Source: CAYGUK01 sp964352985 (GTDB lineage: Bacteria; Pseudomonadota; Gammaproteobacteria; JAHCLG01). Taken from it: 64,000 nucleotides of DNA. The notes beneath the pieces are model-generated. The model did not search any database, was not told the DNA's origin, and saw only the letters and a list, made by a program, of their open reading frames with translations. Position numbers and translations under genes: made by a program. The stretch covers positions 1 through 64,000 of the forward strand of contig CAYGUK010000002.1 of the NCBI GenBank assembly GCA_964352985.1. Direction: 5' to 3'. Shown one piece after another: positions 54,222 through 63,414 of the stretch (position 1 is the stretch's first letter; each line of letters begins with the position of its first letter).

Positions 54222-55598
54222 ATGAAACAAACTACACGCCGAATTAGTTTATTTACATTAATCATGTTTATAACCGGATCGATTGATAGCATTCGTAATT
54301 TGCCAGCAACTGCATTATTTGGCACGAATTTACTTTTCTTTTTTGTATTATCAGCATTTGTTTTTTTAATTCCAATTGCTATTGTTTCTGCAGAATTATC
54401 AACATCAAATAGCACAGAAAATGGTGTCTATAATTGGGTTCAGCAAGCATTTGGAGAAAAGACAGCTGTTTTAGCGATATGGTTGCAATGGATAAATACA
54501 ATGGTTTGGTATCCTACTATTTTATCTTTTTTAGCGGGAAATATTGCATTTATTATCAACCCACAATTAGCCTTAGATAAAACTTATTTAATTTCTGTGA
54601 TATTAATTTTATTTTGGAGTTTAACTTTTTTAAATTTGAAAGGTGTGCAAACCTCAGCTCGTTTTGCCAGTATTTGCACTGTTGTTGGCATGGTGATTCC
54701 CATGGCATTAATTTTTGGATTAATCGCAATTTGGGTGATAAAAGGAAATCCAAGTCAAATTCATTTTACCTCAAAGAATTTACTCCCTGACTTAACTGAT
54801 TCAGAAAGTTGGGTTTCACTCACAGCGATTATGACTGCTTTTTTAGGTCTAGAATTAAGTTCAGTACACGTAAACGAAGTGGACAATCCTCGAAAAAATT
54901 TCCCGCGTGCAATGTTGATTTCAGCCATTTTTATATTAGCTACAATGTTATTCGGCGCATTAGCGATTGCTGTGGTATTACCTAAAAGTGATATTCATTT
55001 GGTTGATGGTGTGATGCAGATATTTACCCGTTTTTTTCAAGCCTACCATTTATCATTTTTAATACCCGTTATTGCCGTCATGTTGACGATAGGGAGCTTG
55101 GGTGAAATGATTAATTGGATGATTTCTCCTGCAAAAGGTTTATTTTACACTGCTCAACATGGCTATTTACCAAAATCATTAATTAAAACTAATCAAGCCA
55201 ACGTGGCTTATGTAATTTTAATTATCCAGGCAGTCATGGTAAGTTTAGTGTGTTTAGCCTTTTTATTAATGCCTAGTGTAAATGGTTCTTATTGGTTGTT
55301 AACTTCCTTAAGTACAGAAATATATGTGATCATGTATTTATTAATGTTGTTAAGCGCTTTTAGATTACGCAGAAATCGAGCGCAATTAAATATTGTTAAG
55401 AGTCGTTTGCAATTCTATTTAATTTCAGGGATAGGTTTAATTGGTTGTATTATTACTTTAATTGTTGGCTTTATTCCACCACGTGATATTAATGTTGGTA
55501 CCAATTTTCATTACATCTTTATTTATTCTCTTGGCGTTGTGGCAATGATTTTACCCGTTCTTATTTTATATATTTACAAAATGAAAAGAAGTGATTAA
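54222..55598 (+). CDS. Amino-acid permease (APC superfamily)
   Basis: A 12-helix inner-membrane transporter of 458 residues in the glutamate/GABA antiporter-like branch. Motifs: MFITGSIDSIRNLPATALFGTNL in helix 1 region, VSAELSTSNSTENGVYNWVQQAFGEK, AFLGLELSSVHVNEVDNPRKNFPRA, and GEMINWMISPAKGLF. Substrate specificity is not readable. It starts in a divergent arrangement with the LuxR gene, and the CNB/CPBP gene follows 41 bases after it. Confidence 0.9.
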   Translation: MKQTTRRISLFTLIMFITGSIDSIRNLPATALFGTNLLFFFVLSAFVFLIPIAIVSAELSTSNSTENGVYNWVQQAFGEKTAVLAIWLQWINTMVWYPTILSFLAGNIAFIINPQLALDKTYLISVILILFWSLTFLNLKGVQTSARFASICTVVGMVIPMALIFGLIAIWVIKGNPSQIHFTSKNLLPDLTDSESWVSLTAIMTAFLGLELSSVHVNEVDNPRKNFPRAMLISAIFILATMLFGALAIAVVLPKSDIHLVDGVMQIFTRFFQAYHLSFLIPVIAVMLTIGSLGEMINWMISPAKGLFYTAQHGYLPKSLIKTNQANVAYVILIIQAVMVSLVCLAFLLMPSVNGSYWLLTSLSTEIYVIMYLLMLLSAFRLRRNRAQLNIVKSRLQFYLISGIGLIGCIITLIVGFIPPRDINVGTNFHYIFIYSLGVVAMILPVLILYIYKMKRSD

Positions 55599-55639
55599 AG
55601 TGATCATTTAGTGAATCAATAGTTAATTAATTTTTAATC

Positions 55640-56803
55640 ATGAATAATATCGATTTAGCGACAATCAGACAATGGCAATCATCTACTCTTTTAAGGGGCA
55701 TAGAACAAGCGGTATTAGATGATTTATCAACGATTGCGCATTATATGGATTATAAAGCGGGCGATTTTTTTTACTATGAAAATGATAAACCTGATTATTT
55801 CTATATCATATTATCTGGTAAAGCTGAAATACTAAAAGAAGATTTAGATTATCCCATCTTAGAATTGAGTCGTGGGGAATACTTCGGTAATATCGCCGTT
55901 TTTCGGCGTTCAAGTCGAACTGAAACAGTACGAGCGGTGACTGATGTTAAAGTTGTTGCATTTCACATGGATGAAATAGCCAGATTAAAAAATACACTTG
56001 ATATAAGATTTGTTAGTCGAATTAGTTTAAATTACTGTTTTGATTTAGAGTCAAGAATTAATCATTCAGAAATTCATATTATAAAAATTTTACGAATAAA
56101 GTTACAACATGCAAATGCTCGCTTAAATCTCAGCAGATTATTATTTTATATTATGATATTGATGTTCACTTATATTTTAGCGTTTACTATTTTTCAAAAT
56201 ATGAAATCGCAATTAGGTTTTGTTTTTGTATTCAATAATATCATGATACTTGTATTTCTATTAATTTCGTTTCAAATAATTAAACGTTGTGGATATAGTT
56301 ATGCTGATTACGGTTTAAGTTTTTATGGCTGCAAATATGCTATCAAAGATGCGATTTTGTGGAGTTTGGTCGTGATTGCTATCATGACTTTTGTGAAATG
56401 GTTTTTAATCCATTTTGTTCATGGTTTTCATCAATTAAGTTTAATAAGCTTTTGGCAGGCTAGCGATGGAAAAATGTCGACAACAATTTTTGCAATCGTG
56501 CTGTATTGTATTTTAGCCCCCTTACAAGAACTCATGGCGCGAGGGGTATTACAAGGTGTTTTGCAACGAACGCTATTCGGTCCACACTCCTTGTTTTGGG
56601 CAATTGTTATATCTAATATGATCTTTACGTGTGGTCATTTACACATGGGGATCATGTTTGGCATTTTAACTTTTTTACCTGGTTTATTTTGGGGATGGAT
56701 GTATAGTCGTCATAAAACAATTGTTGGTGTAAGTGTATCCCATATTCTAATTGGTGTTTGGGCTTTTTTTGTTTTGGATTCAGTACAAGCACTAATTAGT
56801 TAA
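55640..56803 (+). CDS. Cyclic-nucleotide-binding domain fused to CPBP intramembrane protease
   Basis: Two-domain protein of 387 residues. Residues about 15-130 form a cNMP-binding fold (GDFFYYENDKPDYFYIILSGKAEI, GEYFGNIAVFRRSSRTETVRA); the usual FGE of the phosphate cassette is FGN, while the Arg is kept. From about 175 there are six or more helices with a CPBP (CAAX-like) protease core: motif 1 is QELMAR (Q296-E297...R301) where EExxxR is usual, motif 2 has His333, motif 3 has His368. So the first Glu is Gln and activity is uncertain. A rhomboid gene follows after 17 bases. Confidence 0.82.
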   Translation: MNNIDLATIRQWQSSTLLRGIEQAVLDDLSTIAHYMDYKAGDFFYYENDKPDYFYIILSGKAEILKEDLDYPILELSRGEYFGNIAVFRRSSRTETVRAVTDVKVVAFHMDEIARLKNTLDIRFVSRISLNYCFDLESRINHSEIHIIKILRIKLQHANARLNLSRLLFYIMILMFTYILAFTIFQNMKSQLGFVFVFNNIMILVFLLISFQIIKRCGYSYADYGLSFYGCKYAIKDAILWSLVVIAIMTFVKWFLIHFVHGFHQLSLISFWQASDGKMSTTIFAIVLYCILAPLQELMARGVLQGVLQRTLFGPHSLFWAIVISNMIFTCGHLHMGIMFGILTFLPGLFWGWMYSRHKTIVGVSVSHILIGVWAFFVLDSVQALIS

Positions 56804-56820
56804 GGATGCGCTAATTCAAA

Positions 56821-57423
56821 ATGCAAAATTATATCGATCAATTAAATCAACTCGTCCAAATGTTTAAAGCGAATTTGCCGTTAGTTTTTATTATTTTGGC
56901 CATTCTTTGGTGTATACATTTAATTAATTGGGCAATCCAATATCGATTAAATTATTTGGGATTATACCCTCGAAAACTTCCAGGATTAATTGGGATTTTA
57001 ACCTCTCCTTTTTTGCATGGCGGTTTTGATCATTTATTTTTTAATTCCATCGCATTATTTGCACTCGCAAATTTAGTGTTATTAAGTGGCGTGGCTACTT
57101 TTATCTCCGTCACAGTTATTGCAATGTTAATTGGTGGTTTGGGTGTGTGGGTAATTGGGCGTTCCGCATTTCATATTGGTGCCAGTGGTGTGATCATGGC
57201 TTATTGGTCATTTTTATTAGTTGATGCTATTCGGCATCCTTCTGTGGTTGCGGTGATATTAGGATTTGTCAGCTTATACTATTTTGGTGGTTTATTTTTA
57301 TATCTTGTTCCAAATAAAGTGGGAGAATCTTGGGAAGGACATTTGATGGGATTTATCGGGGGTTTAATCTCTGTGTTTTTAACCCCCCATTTATTACCGT
57401 ATATTTATCGATACATCAGTTAA
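56821..57423 (+). CDS. Rhomboid family intramembrane serine protease
   Basis: A six-helix inner-membrane protease of 200 residues. The catalytic pair is complete: Ser122 in HIGASGVIMAYW and His174 in EGHLMGFIGG. The oxyanion-side HxxxN motif is present in GGFDHLFFNSIALF. It lies directly after the CNB/CPBP gene, so two intramembrane proteases are likely co-expressed. It ends one base from the end of the convergent membrane-protein gene. Substrates are unknown. Confidence 0.92.
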   Translation: MQNYIDQLNQLVQMFKANLPLVFIILAILWCIHLINWAIQYRLNYLGLYPRKLPGLIGILTSPFLHGGFDHLFFNSIALFALANLVLLSGVATFISVTVIAMLIGGLGVWVIGRSAFHIGASGVIMAYWSFLLVDAIRHPSVVAVILGFVSLYYFGGLFLYLVPNKVGESWEGHLMGFIGGLISVFLTPHLLPYIYRYIS

Positions 57424-57424
57424 A

Positions 57425-58048
57425 CTACGATTTGTTCGCATTTTCTACAGGATGAAATTTTAGCATTTCACGAAAAACGGATTCTTGATCACGAGTGAGT
57501 AATTGAAAATTAATGTTGTGTTGAAGTGCTCTATTGCGACAATTATTACAAGTTGGCTTTGATTTGTTAAAGCAATATTTGTAACAAAAAGGATAAAGTT
57601 TTAAATATTGATCTTGATCTTTTAAATGTAAAATTATTTTGTCATAGGGTTTGATATTTATACTGGAGAAATTTTTGTCTAAAGAGGTAATATTTCCAAC
57701 TGATATTTTAATGATGTTTGACCAGGGTATTATATTAGCTTGACGGCCAATTCTTGATGTATTGTTTTTTACCCCGTCTTTACTAATGATAAGTTGTGGG
57801 GTGGTAAGTGCGAGTAGCGCATTTAATTTTGTTAATGTGATACATAGACTTATTATTCCAAATAGAACAAAAAAGATAAGTATTGGACTTTGTTCTAGTA
57901 ATTTCAAAATTGTAGTTGTTGAATTTACGTTGAGCGGAGTACCAGGAGAGAGGATTATCCAAATTGAGCAAGCGAACATAATGATAGTTAATAGCAAATA
58001 GACCAAGAATATTTGGATGATTTTATCCTTAGCATAATAAATTTCCAT
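57425..58048 (-). CDS. Membrane protein with PH-like region and Cys cluster
   Basis: Function unknown. Two N-terminal helices (about 12-35 and 55-75) are followed by a beta-rich segment (PQLIISKDGVKN, ANIIPWSNIIKISVG, DKIILHLKD) like the bacterial PH-like domain of small membrane proteins (STM3941 type). A C-terminal segment CYKYCFNKSKPTCNNCR holds four cysteines that could bind zinc or a cluster. The placing convergent with the rhomboid gene makes it a possible partner or substrate, but this is only context. Confidence 0.6.
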   Translation of the reverse strand: MEIYYAKDKIIQIFLVYLLLTIIMFACSIWIILSPGTPLNVNSTTTILKLLEQSPILIFFVLFGIISLCITLTKLNALLALTTPQLIISKDGVKNNTSRIGRQANIIPWSNIIKISVGNITSLDKNFSSINIKPYDKIILHLKDQDQYLKLYPFCYKYCFNKSKPTCNNCRNRALQHNINFQLLTRDQESVFREMLKFHPVENANKS

Positions 58049-58751
58049 TATGTTTCCCCCGTTATGCCTAGGTTTTCTACTATACCCAAACTCAGGTGAA
58101 GAGACAATTTTCTATTGAAACCAGTGGTTTATGTTCTTTTTTGAAGCACATTAGCAAGACAGCGGTTGTTATTAAATAGCTCAAATATCTCTTATTGGGG
58201 ACATGTTTCAATCTAGTCCGTTATTTTATACTGTATTTTTTGATGATAATTCTAGTTAATAAGACCAGTGTTTGAGGTAAGCGTTAATTTCATCGGAGTC
58301 AAGTCATAAACATAGGGCTTTTACCCCACAGAAAGAAATGTTATAATATACAAAATGTTATTAAAAAAATCCTGAAAATAAGATAAAGTTTTTTTGCCAA
58401 AAACAATACCCTCAAAATTTCTCTGAAGTTTGAGGGTAAATATATTTAACTAAATGCACTGTCAAAATTTTGACTACCCTGAAAATAACAGTGTTTTTTT
58501 ATCATTAATTGAAGGTTTCCCTTAGATTATTTTAAAAAAACTAGTAGGCAATATTTTTTTTGCTTCATGTCGTATGAAAAAACAGGGTAAATTTGCGGGT
58601 GTTTTATTTTTTTTAACTGAGATAAAGTAAAGCTTCCCGTTAAAAAGGATGTTTTATACGGATACTAGATTTTAATAATATTTATTATAATTATTATTAG
58701 AATTAGCAGATTTTTAAAACATGGACAGTTACCTAATTACGAGATATTTTT
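58049..58751. other. 703-base intergenic region
   Basis: No protein gene is seen here. The stretch is AT-rich. It contains a promoter-like pair (58322-58349), a 10-bp stem TACCCTCAAA/TTTGAGGGTA (58407-58416 with 58429-58438), the palindrome GTCAAAATTTTGAC (58461-58474), and CACTGT/ACAGTG (58458-58463 with 58488-58493) followed by eight T. The tail toward 58751 holds nothing else that I recognise. Confidence 0.5.
58355..58500 (+). ncRNA. Candidate small RNA
   Basis: TTTACC (58322-58327), 16 bases and TATAAT (58344-58349) would start a transcript near 58355. It would contain a 10-bp hairpin and end at a hairpin with CACTGT/ACAGTG arms followed by a T-run near 58500. There is no reading frame. 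This is an inference from promoter- and terminator-like signals alone. Confidence 0.35.
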
Positions 58752-59279
58752 ATGAATAAATTTAAACAGCAGGATTTTTCAAAGACCGAGCAGCAAGCTA
58801 CTTCAGAACTTCCTTCAAAATGTTACCGTTCAAATATTGAATCGGTTTCAGATGTCAAGTCTGCTAATACGGTATCGACGGATTCATCTGAAGAAGGTGA
58901 GGAACGCTATTATCTAATGAGTCGTCGTGATCTATATAATCACATCTTAGAACTTTCAAAACGGTTACGCGACGTAAAAAAAGATTATATCCAAAGTGTG
59001 CAAAAATGTTATCGAGTTGACGTATCAAAGTTTCGTGAGAAGAAAGAATTTTTTTATACCCTCGATGATGATTATAAAGTTGCCCAGGATATTGCATATA
59101 AAAATTGTAATATTGATTGGAGTAACAATACGAGTTTAATAGGTAATTTATTTTTACCGAGAATATTTCAAATTGCGCAAAAATGGCATTATATGCGGTA
59201 CCGTAAAAAAATGGCGAAAAACTTTCTAATGATTGTGAAATTAGAATGTATTTTAGAAATTTTAATTAGCAAAGTTTAG
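58752..59279 (+). CDS. Hypothetical protein
   Basis: A 175-residue cytosolic protein that I do not recognise. The first 55 residues are polar, Ser- and Glu-rich and probably disordered (DSSEEGEERYY). Residues about 60-175 are helical and strongly basic (RRDLYNHILELSKRLRDVKKDY, MRYRKKMAKN). There is no signal peptide or membrane helix. It stands alone after the gene-poor stretch. A secreted-effector role is conceivable but not supported by any direct sign. Confidence 0.55.
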   Translation: MNKFKQQDFSKTEQQATSELPSKCYRSNIESVSDVKSANTVSTDSSEEGEERYYLMSRRDLYNHILELSKRLRDVKKDYIQSVQKCYRVDVSKFREKKEFFYTLDDDYKVAQDIAYKNCNIDWSNNTSLIGNLFLPRIFQIAQKWHYMRYRKKMAKNFLMIVKLECILEILISKV

Positions 59280-59398
59280 AATTATTCAATTCAGCAATTA
59301 TAAGTAACGGGGCTGTTACAAACTGTTTTGTTATTGACATGAATTATTTACTTAAATGACATATAATGTTGTTAAAACGTTTTTCATTCGGAGCTAAA

Positions 59399-59665
59399 AT
59401 GCGTAAACTGTTAATTATTGGAAGTCTCATATCAAGTCTTCTATTTTTTTCATTCAACGCAAATGCCCAATGTATCAATTATAATTATCCCAATGGCAGA
59501 GTTATTACTTATTGTAATGGATATGGGCCTTATTATCCCCGTTGGCACCATCGTCATGGTTGGTGGAACTGGCCTTATGGACCTCATATTGTATATCATC
59601 ATCGGGTTAAGCGTTGTTGGACGAACTGGCGTGGTGTGACGCATTGTCGTTGGTGGAGCCGATAA
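59399..59665 (+). CDS. Small secreted Trp/His/Tyr-rich protein
   Basis: An 88-residue protein with a signal peptide (MRKLLIIGSLISSLLFFSFNANA). The mature part is rich in Trp, His, Tyr, Arg and Pro (PRWHHRHGWWNWPYGPH, CRWWSR) and has four Cys, so it is likely a small disulfide-bonded surface or periplasmic protein. Similar short aromatic-rich proteins are common in Legionella and Coxiella but unnamed. The ATG at 59399 with CGGAG upstream starts the signal peptide; an ATG at 59366 would add 11 residues. Confidence 0.65.
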   Translation: MRKLLIIGSLISSLLFFSFNANAQCINYNYPNGRVITYCNGYGPYYPRWHHRHGWWNWPYGPHIVYHHRVKRCWTNWRGVTHCRWWSR

Positions 59666-59822
59666 AATATACTGATACTCATATCTCATTATTTAATGAT
59701 ATTTTATTCCTATCAATTAAAACTTTTTAGATTTCAAATTATAAAAATACACAACTTTTCTACGTGTGTTTTTTTATTCACTCTGTTATAAAACTATAAT
59801 TCTAAAAATAAAAACGAAACAC

Positions 59823-59976
59823 ACTAACAGGACTTACGCAAAACGAAGATTTTGTTTGTGGTCGAGGCATGATCTGCAGTGAAAAGCGCAGTGTACGAAT
59901 GGTACATGAGCATTTGAACGAAGATTATAACGAAGACCACGGACAAAAGCGGAAGTTTTGCGTAAGTCCTGACTAA
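59823..59976. mobile_element. 144-bp MITE with 5-bp target-site duplication
   Basis: The element spans 59828-59971. Its ends are an 18-base perfect inverted repeat that starts CAGGACTTACGCAAAAC, and the next 25 bases continue as an imperfect inverted repeat (TTTTGTTTGTGGTC against its partner). The direct repeat ACTAA flanks it on both sides (59823-59827 and 59972-59976), as expected for a target-site duplication. No transposase frame fits inside, so it is a non-autonomous element moved by a transposase elsewhere in the genome. It could fold into a long hairpin. Confidence 0.88.
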
Positions 59977-60700
59977 ATGGTTAGTGAAAAAAAATATACC
60001 TGCCTATATTGAAAAAATTAAGTAAGATCTGGCAAATTTAAAGAATAGAGAAACAACTCCAACAGAAAAAATAGAAGGTGAGTTCGTTGACTGTATCATA
60101 AAAATATGTGAAGAATTTATGCCTCATGAATTTTTCCAATTTATTAGAGAAGTTGAGCCTTTATTTAAAGCGACTGATTTTGAATGTTGGTTTAATAATT
60201 TTATTAAATACAAAATTTACGAGCATAGCAGACAATCAGGAATTTTAACTATTCAAATTTATGATATTGCCTGTCTTTTCCAGACTATAAATCGTTCACC
60301 ACAATTATATGTTCATCTTAGCCCTCAACCAGAAACGCATTTATGCCGACAAAATATTTGTAATAGGCTTAAAGCGTTAGTTATATATCTTGAATATTAT
60401 TTTATAGGAAATTGCCCAAATAATAATGATGGGAAAAAGATACTTCAAAGATTTGCTCAACATTAAAATATGTCAAAAAAACAGGGTTTTTTATGGTCCT
60501 TTCCATAGAATGGTAGCTAATAGTACAAAGAAAATATTAGTGAGATTATTACCTGAATCCAATCAATTCTTTATTAACAAAATAAATAATCTAATGAATT
60601 TTTTACCGAACTAATTGAAAATACTTGTTTACATCAATGCGGTGATGTTAGAAATAGCTCATTTTCCCGATCTTCAAGAAGACACTGATAAATTAATATA
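59977..60700 (+). pseudogene. Decayed protein gene next to the MITE
   Basis: A coding-like track is broken several times. One frame reads WLVKKNIPAYIEKIK, then TAA at 60023, then stays open from 60026 to 60466 (with the only ATG at 60119, 115 codons). Coding-like sequence then moves to another frame (about 60467-60612, STKKILVRLLPESNQFF) and back (60605-60690, TELIENTCLHQCGDVRNS). An internal stop and two frame changes near A- and T-runs suggest decay. The 115-codon piece has PHEFFQFIREVEP and no known domain. The 60119-60466 frame may still be translated. Confidence 0.5.
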
Positions 60701-60738
60701 ATTCTAATTTAATAATTAATGATAGATTAATTATTAAG

Positions 60739-62208
60739 CTAAAGCACTACACCCGTTTTCCAAATGGAAATTTCTCTTGAATTTGTTTTTTCGTTACACG
60801 TCCTACTTTTACCCGAAGCAATGTCTAATAATAATTTGTAACAATTTTCAACTGTTGTTGTTGGCGACGAAAGCATCGTGCTAGCATCAAAATCAATCCA
60901 ATGTGGTTTATGTTGATATAGAGCATGATGACTACTTATTTTTAGGGTAGGTATCGGAAATCCGAGTGGCGTGCCACGACCTGTTGTAAATAACAAAATT
61001 GTCGCGCCACTGGCGACTAAGGCAGTGCCCGATATAGCATCATTACCTGGCGCTTGCAGGATATTTAAACCTGTTACATTGCAAGGCATGCCATATAATA
61101 ATGTTGCTGCTATAGGTGTATTACCTGCTTTTTGAATAGCGCCTATTGATTTTTCTTCTAATGTCGTAATTCCCCCATCGAGGTTACCTGGAGATGGATT
61201 TTTATGAATTGGCTGTTGATGCGAAATATAATATTGTCTGAAATCATTTAATAAATTTAATGTTTGATCAAAAATGTCTGGAGAACTACAGCGACTTAGC
61301 AGACTTTCTTCAGCACCAAACATTTCAGGAATTTCAGTTAGCATGACTTTTGCTTGCTGACGGCATAATTTTTCAGATATTTTACCGAGTAGAGGATTTG
61401 CGGTAAGTCCAGAATAAGCATCTGATCCACCGCATTTTAAACCGATGACTAATTCACTCGTTTTTACTTTTTTACGATGGCAATGTGTTGCTTGTTGAAT
61501 TAATTTAGTAACCAAGGTATTTGCATGAGCAAATTCATCGACAACTTGTTGGCAATTGAAATATAAAATAGCCTCTCTCTTCGATTTGGGTATTAAATTT
61601 AAGAGTTGGTTTATTTGATTATTTTCACATCCCAATCCTAAAATTAATACTCCACCAGCATTAGGATGATTAATTAAGCCGGCTAAAATTTTTTGAGTAT
61701 TAATTAAATCGTCGCCTAATTGCGAGCAACCAAAGGGGTGAGGAAAATGAAAAATACCATCAATATTTTCTGGTAATTTGTTTTCCCAGTGAGATACTAT
61801 TTTATTTGCGACAGTATTAACACAACCTACTGTCGTAATAATCCAAATTTCATTACGTGTGCCCACGTTACCATCTTCACGAATAAATCCATCAAATGTA
61901 TCTGGTGGTTCATTGGTAAATTCAATGGCTTCTGGTTTATAAGAAAAATGTGCTAGATCTTTCAAACAACTACGAAGATTATGTTCGTGGATCCATTGAC
62001 CTTTTTCGATAGTTTGTTGTGCTTGGCCAATTGAGAATCCGTATTTAAAAACCAGATCACCGGTATTTATTTTTGTTAAGGCGAATTTATGTCGTGTTGG
62101 AATATCATCTTGTAAAGTGAGGTTTTCTTCTATAACTGAACCTTTTGATAATGCGTTAAGCGCAATGGCACAATTATCTTTTTCATGAATAATTAAATAG
62201 GGCTTCAT
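60739..62208 (-). CDS. uxaA: UxaA-family sugar-acid dehydratase (altronate/galactarate type)
   Basis: A 489-residue dehydratase of the altronate/galactarate group. The N-terminal SAF domain (residues about 5-80, AIALNALSKGSVIEENL) is followed by the large catalytic domain with VGCVNTVANKI, HPFGCSQLGDDL, LGLGCENNQI, LKCGGSDAYSGLTANP and TTGRGTPLGFPIPTLKIS. The product would be a 2-keto-3-deoxy sugar acid. Altronate is the likeliest substrate, but galactarate or related acids cannot be excluded. It overlaps the MFS gene upstream by 26 bases. Confidence 0.88.
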   Translation of the reverse strand: MKPYLIIHEKDNCAIALNALSKGSVIEENLTLQDDIPTRHKFALTKINTGDLVFKYGFSIGQAQQTIEKGQWIHEHNLRSCLKDLAHFSYKPEAIEFTNEPPDTFDGFIREDGNVGTRNEIWIITTVGCVNTVANKIVSHWENKLPENIDGIFHFPHPFGCSQLGDDLINTQKILAGLINHPNAGGVLILGLGCENNQINQLLNLIPKSKREAILYFNCQQVVDEFAHANTLVTKLIQQATHCHRKKVKTSELVIGLKCGGSDAYSGLTANPLLGKISEKLCRQQAKVMLTEIPEMFGAEESLLSRCSSPDIFDQTLNLLNDFRQYYISHQQPIHKNPSPGNLDGGITTLEEKSIGAIQKAGNTPIAATLLYGMPCNVTGLNILQAPGNDAISGTALVASGATILLFTTGRGTPLGFPIPTLKISSHHALYQHKPHWIDFDASTMLSSPTTTVENCYKLLLDIASGKSRTCNEKTNSREISIWKTGVVL

Positions 62209-63412
62209 GATGTCGTTTAATATTTGGTTTTAATACATAGTAGATAATAAACCAAGTTGTAACATAGGCAAAGCCACAATAAACAAATACAGGGAAATAA
62301 TAATCATGTGAATATTGTAAATAAATTCCGGTTGCATTTTGGAATAAAGCGGCAAAGATCCCCGATACAAAACCTGCTAAGCCCGTCACCGTTGCCACGA
62401 TTTTTGCAGGAAATAAATCTGATGCCAGTGTAAAAATATTAGCAGACCATCCTTGATGTCCAGCTGTTGCTAAACCGATTAATAAAATGATAATAAAAAT
62501 ACTGTGAGTGAACGGTGTCAGAATGACTGGAATCACTAAAAAACCGCAGCATAATAGTGCTAATTTTCTAGCTTTCTTAAGTGATTGTCCCTTTGCAACA
62601 AACCAAGTTGCAAGACCTCCTCCAGTAATACTACCAATATCTGATAGCAAATAAATAAGGATTAATGGAATGGCAAGTCTTGATAATTGTATATGATCAT
62701 GGAATAAAAAGAATTTAGGTAACCAATATAAATAAAACCACCAAACACAATCAGTTAACGCTTTGCCAATAAGAAGCGCCCAAGTTTCACGATAACGAAA
62801 TAATGCGCGTATAGAAATGACTTCTGATTTTTCGAATGATTGATGTGGTTTGCGATAAATCCTTAACCAAAATACTAACCAAATAAATCCTAATAAACCT
62901 AATACAACAAATGCAGAACGCCAGCCAAAATAAATACTTAAAATGGGGACTATAATTGCCGCCATAATCGCACCCATATTACTTCCCGCATTAAAAATAC
63001 CCGTGGCAAATGATCGTTTATGAGGTTGAAAAGTTTCTGCTGTGGTGCGAATTGCCGCTGGAAAATTTCCGCCTTGACCTAAGCCTAATCCAAATCTAGC
63101 AAGAGCAAAGACAATAGGTTGAACACAAAATATTTGTAGTAGCGCCGCAATACTCCACCAAATAACGGCAATACTATATCCTAACCTTACGCCAATTAAA
63201 TCAATTAAGCGGCCAAACCCAATTTGTCCAAAGGCGTAAGCAAAACTGAAAGCAGAAACAACAAACCCATAGGATTCTTCACTCCAGTGTAGATTTTTTT
63301 GCAGAACAGGGGCGAGGATACCAAATACTTGTCTATCCATATAATTTATTGTTGTTGCAAAAAACAATAACGCGCAAATTATCCATGCTTTTGTATTAGG
63401 TAGAGTATTCAA
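62183..63412 (-). CDS. MFS transporter, hexuronate/sugar-acid (ACS) type
   Basis: A 12-helix permease of 409 residues in the anion:cation symporter branch that includes ExuT and GudP. Motifs: TINYMDRQVFGILAPVLQ near the N-terminus, GFGRLIDLIGVRLGYS (loop 2-3), GLGQGGNFPAAIRTTAETF and FNAGSNMGAIMAAIIVP. The substrate is probably a hexuronate or aldarate, in keeping with the dehydratase after it. It is coupled to both neighbours in a short catabolic operon. GhrB-like dehydrogenase lies upstream by two bases. Confidence 0.9.
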   Translation of the reverse strand: MNTLPNTKAWIICALLFFATTINYMDRQVFGILAPVLQKNLHWSEESYGFVVSAFSFAYAFGQIGFGRLIDLIGVRLGYSIAVIWWSIAALLQIFCVQPIVFALARFGLGLGQGGNFPAAIRTTAETFQPHKRSFATGIFNAGSNMGAIMAAIIVPILSIYFGWRSAFVVLGLLGFIWLVFWLRIYRKPHQSFEKSEVISIRALFRYRETWALLIGKALTDCVWWFYLYWLPKFFLFHDHIQLSRLAIPLILIYLLSDIGSITGGGLATWFVAKGQSLKKARKLALLCCGFLVIPVILTPFTHSIFIIILLIGLATAGHQGWSANIFTLASDLFPAKIVATVTGLAGFVSGIFAALFQNATGIYLQYSHDYYFPVFVYCGFAYVTTWFIIYYVLKPNIKRHHEALFNYS

Positions 63413-63414
63413 TT

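Noticed and set aside
59418..59689. Overlapping frames on both strands at the Trp/His-rich gene
   Set aside because: They are shadows; only the 59399-59665 frame has a signal peptide and a ribosome site.
59828..59971. A CRISPR repeat or an insertion sequence with a transposase
   Set aside because: It is a single inverted-repeat unit of 144 bases without spacers and without a transposase frame; it fits a MITE.
60426..60614. A 62-codon frame as an independent gene
   Set aside because: It overlaps the end of the 60119 frame, has no ribosome site and reads better as a frame-shifted part of the decayed gene.
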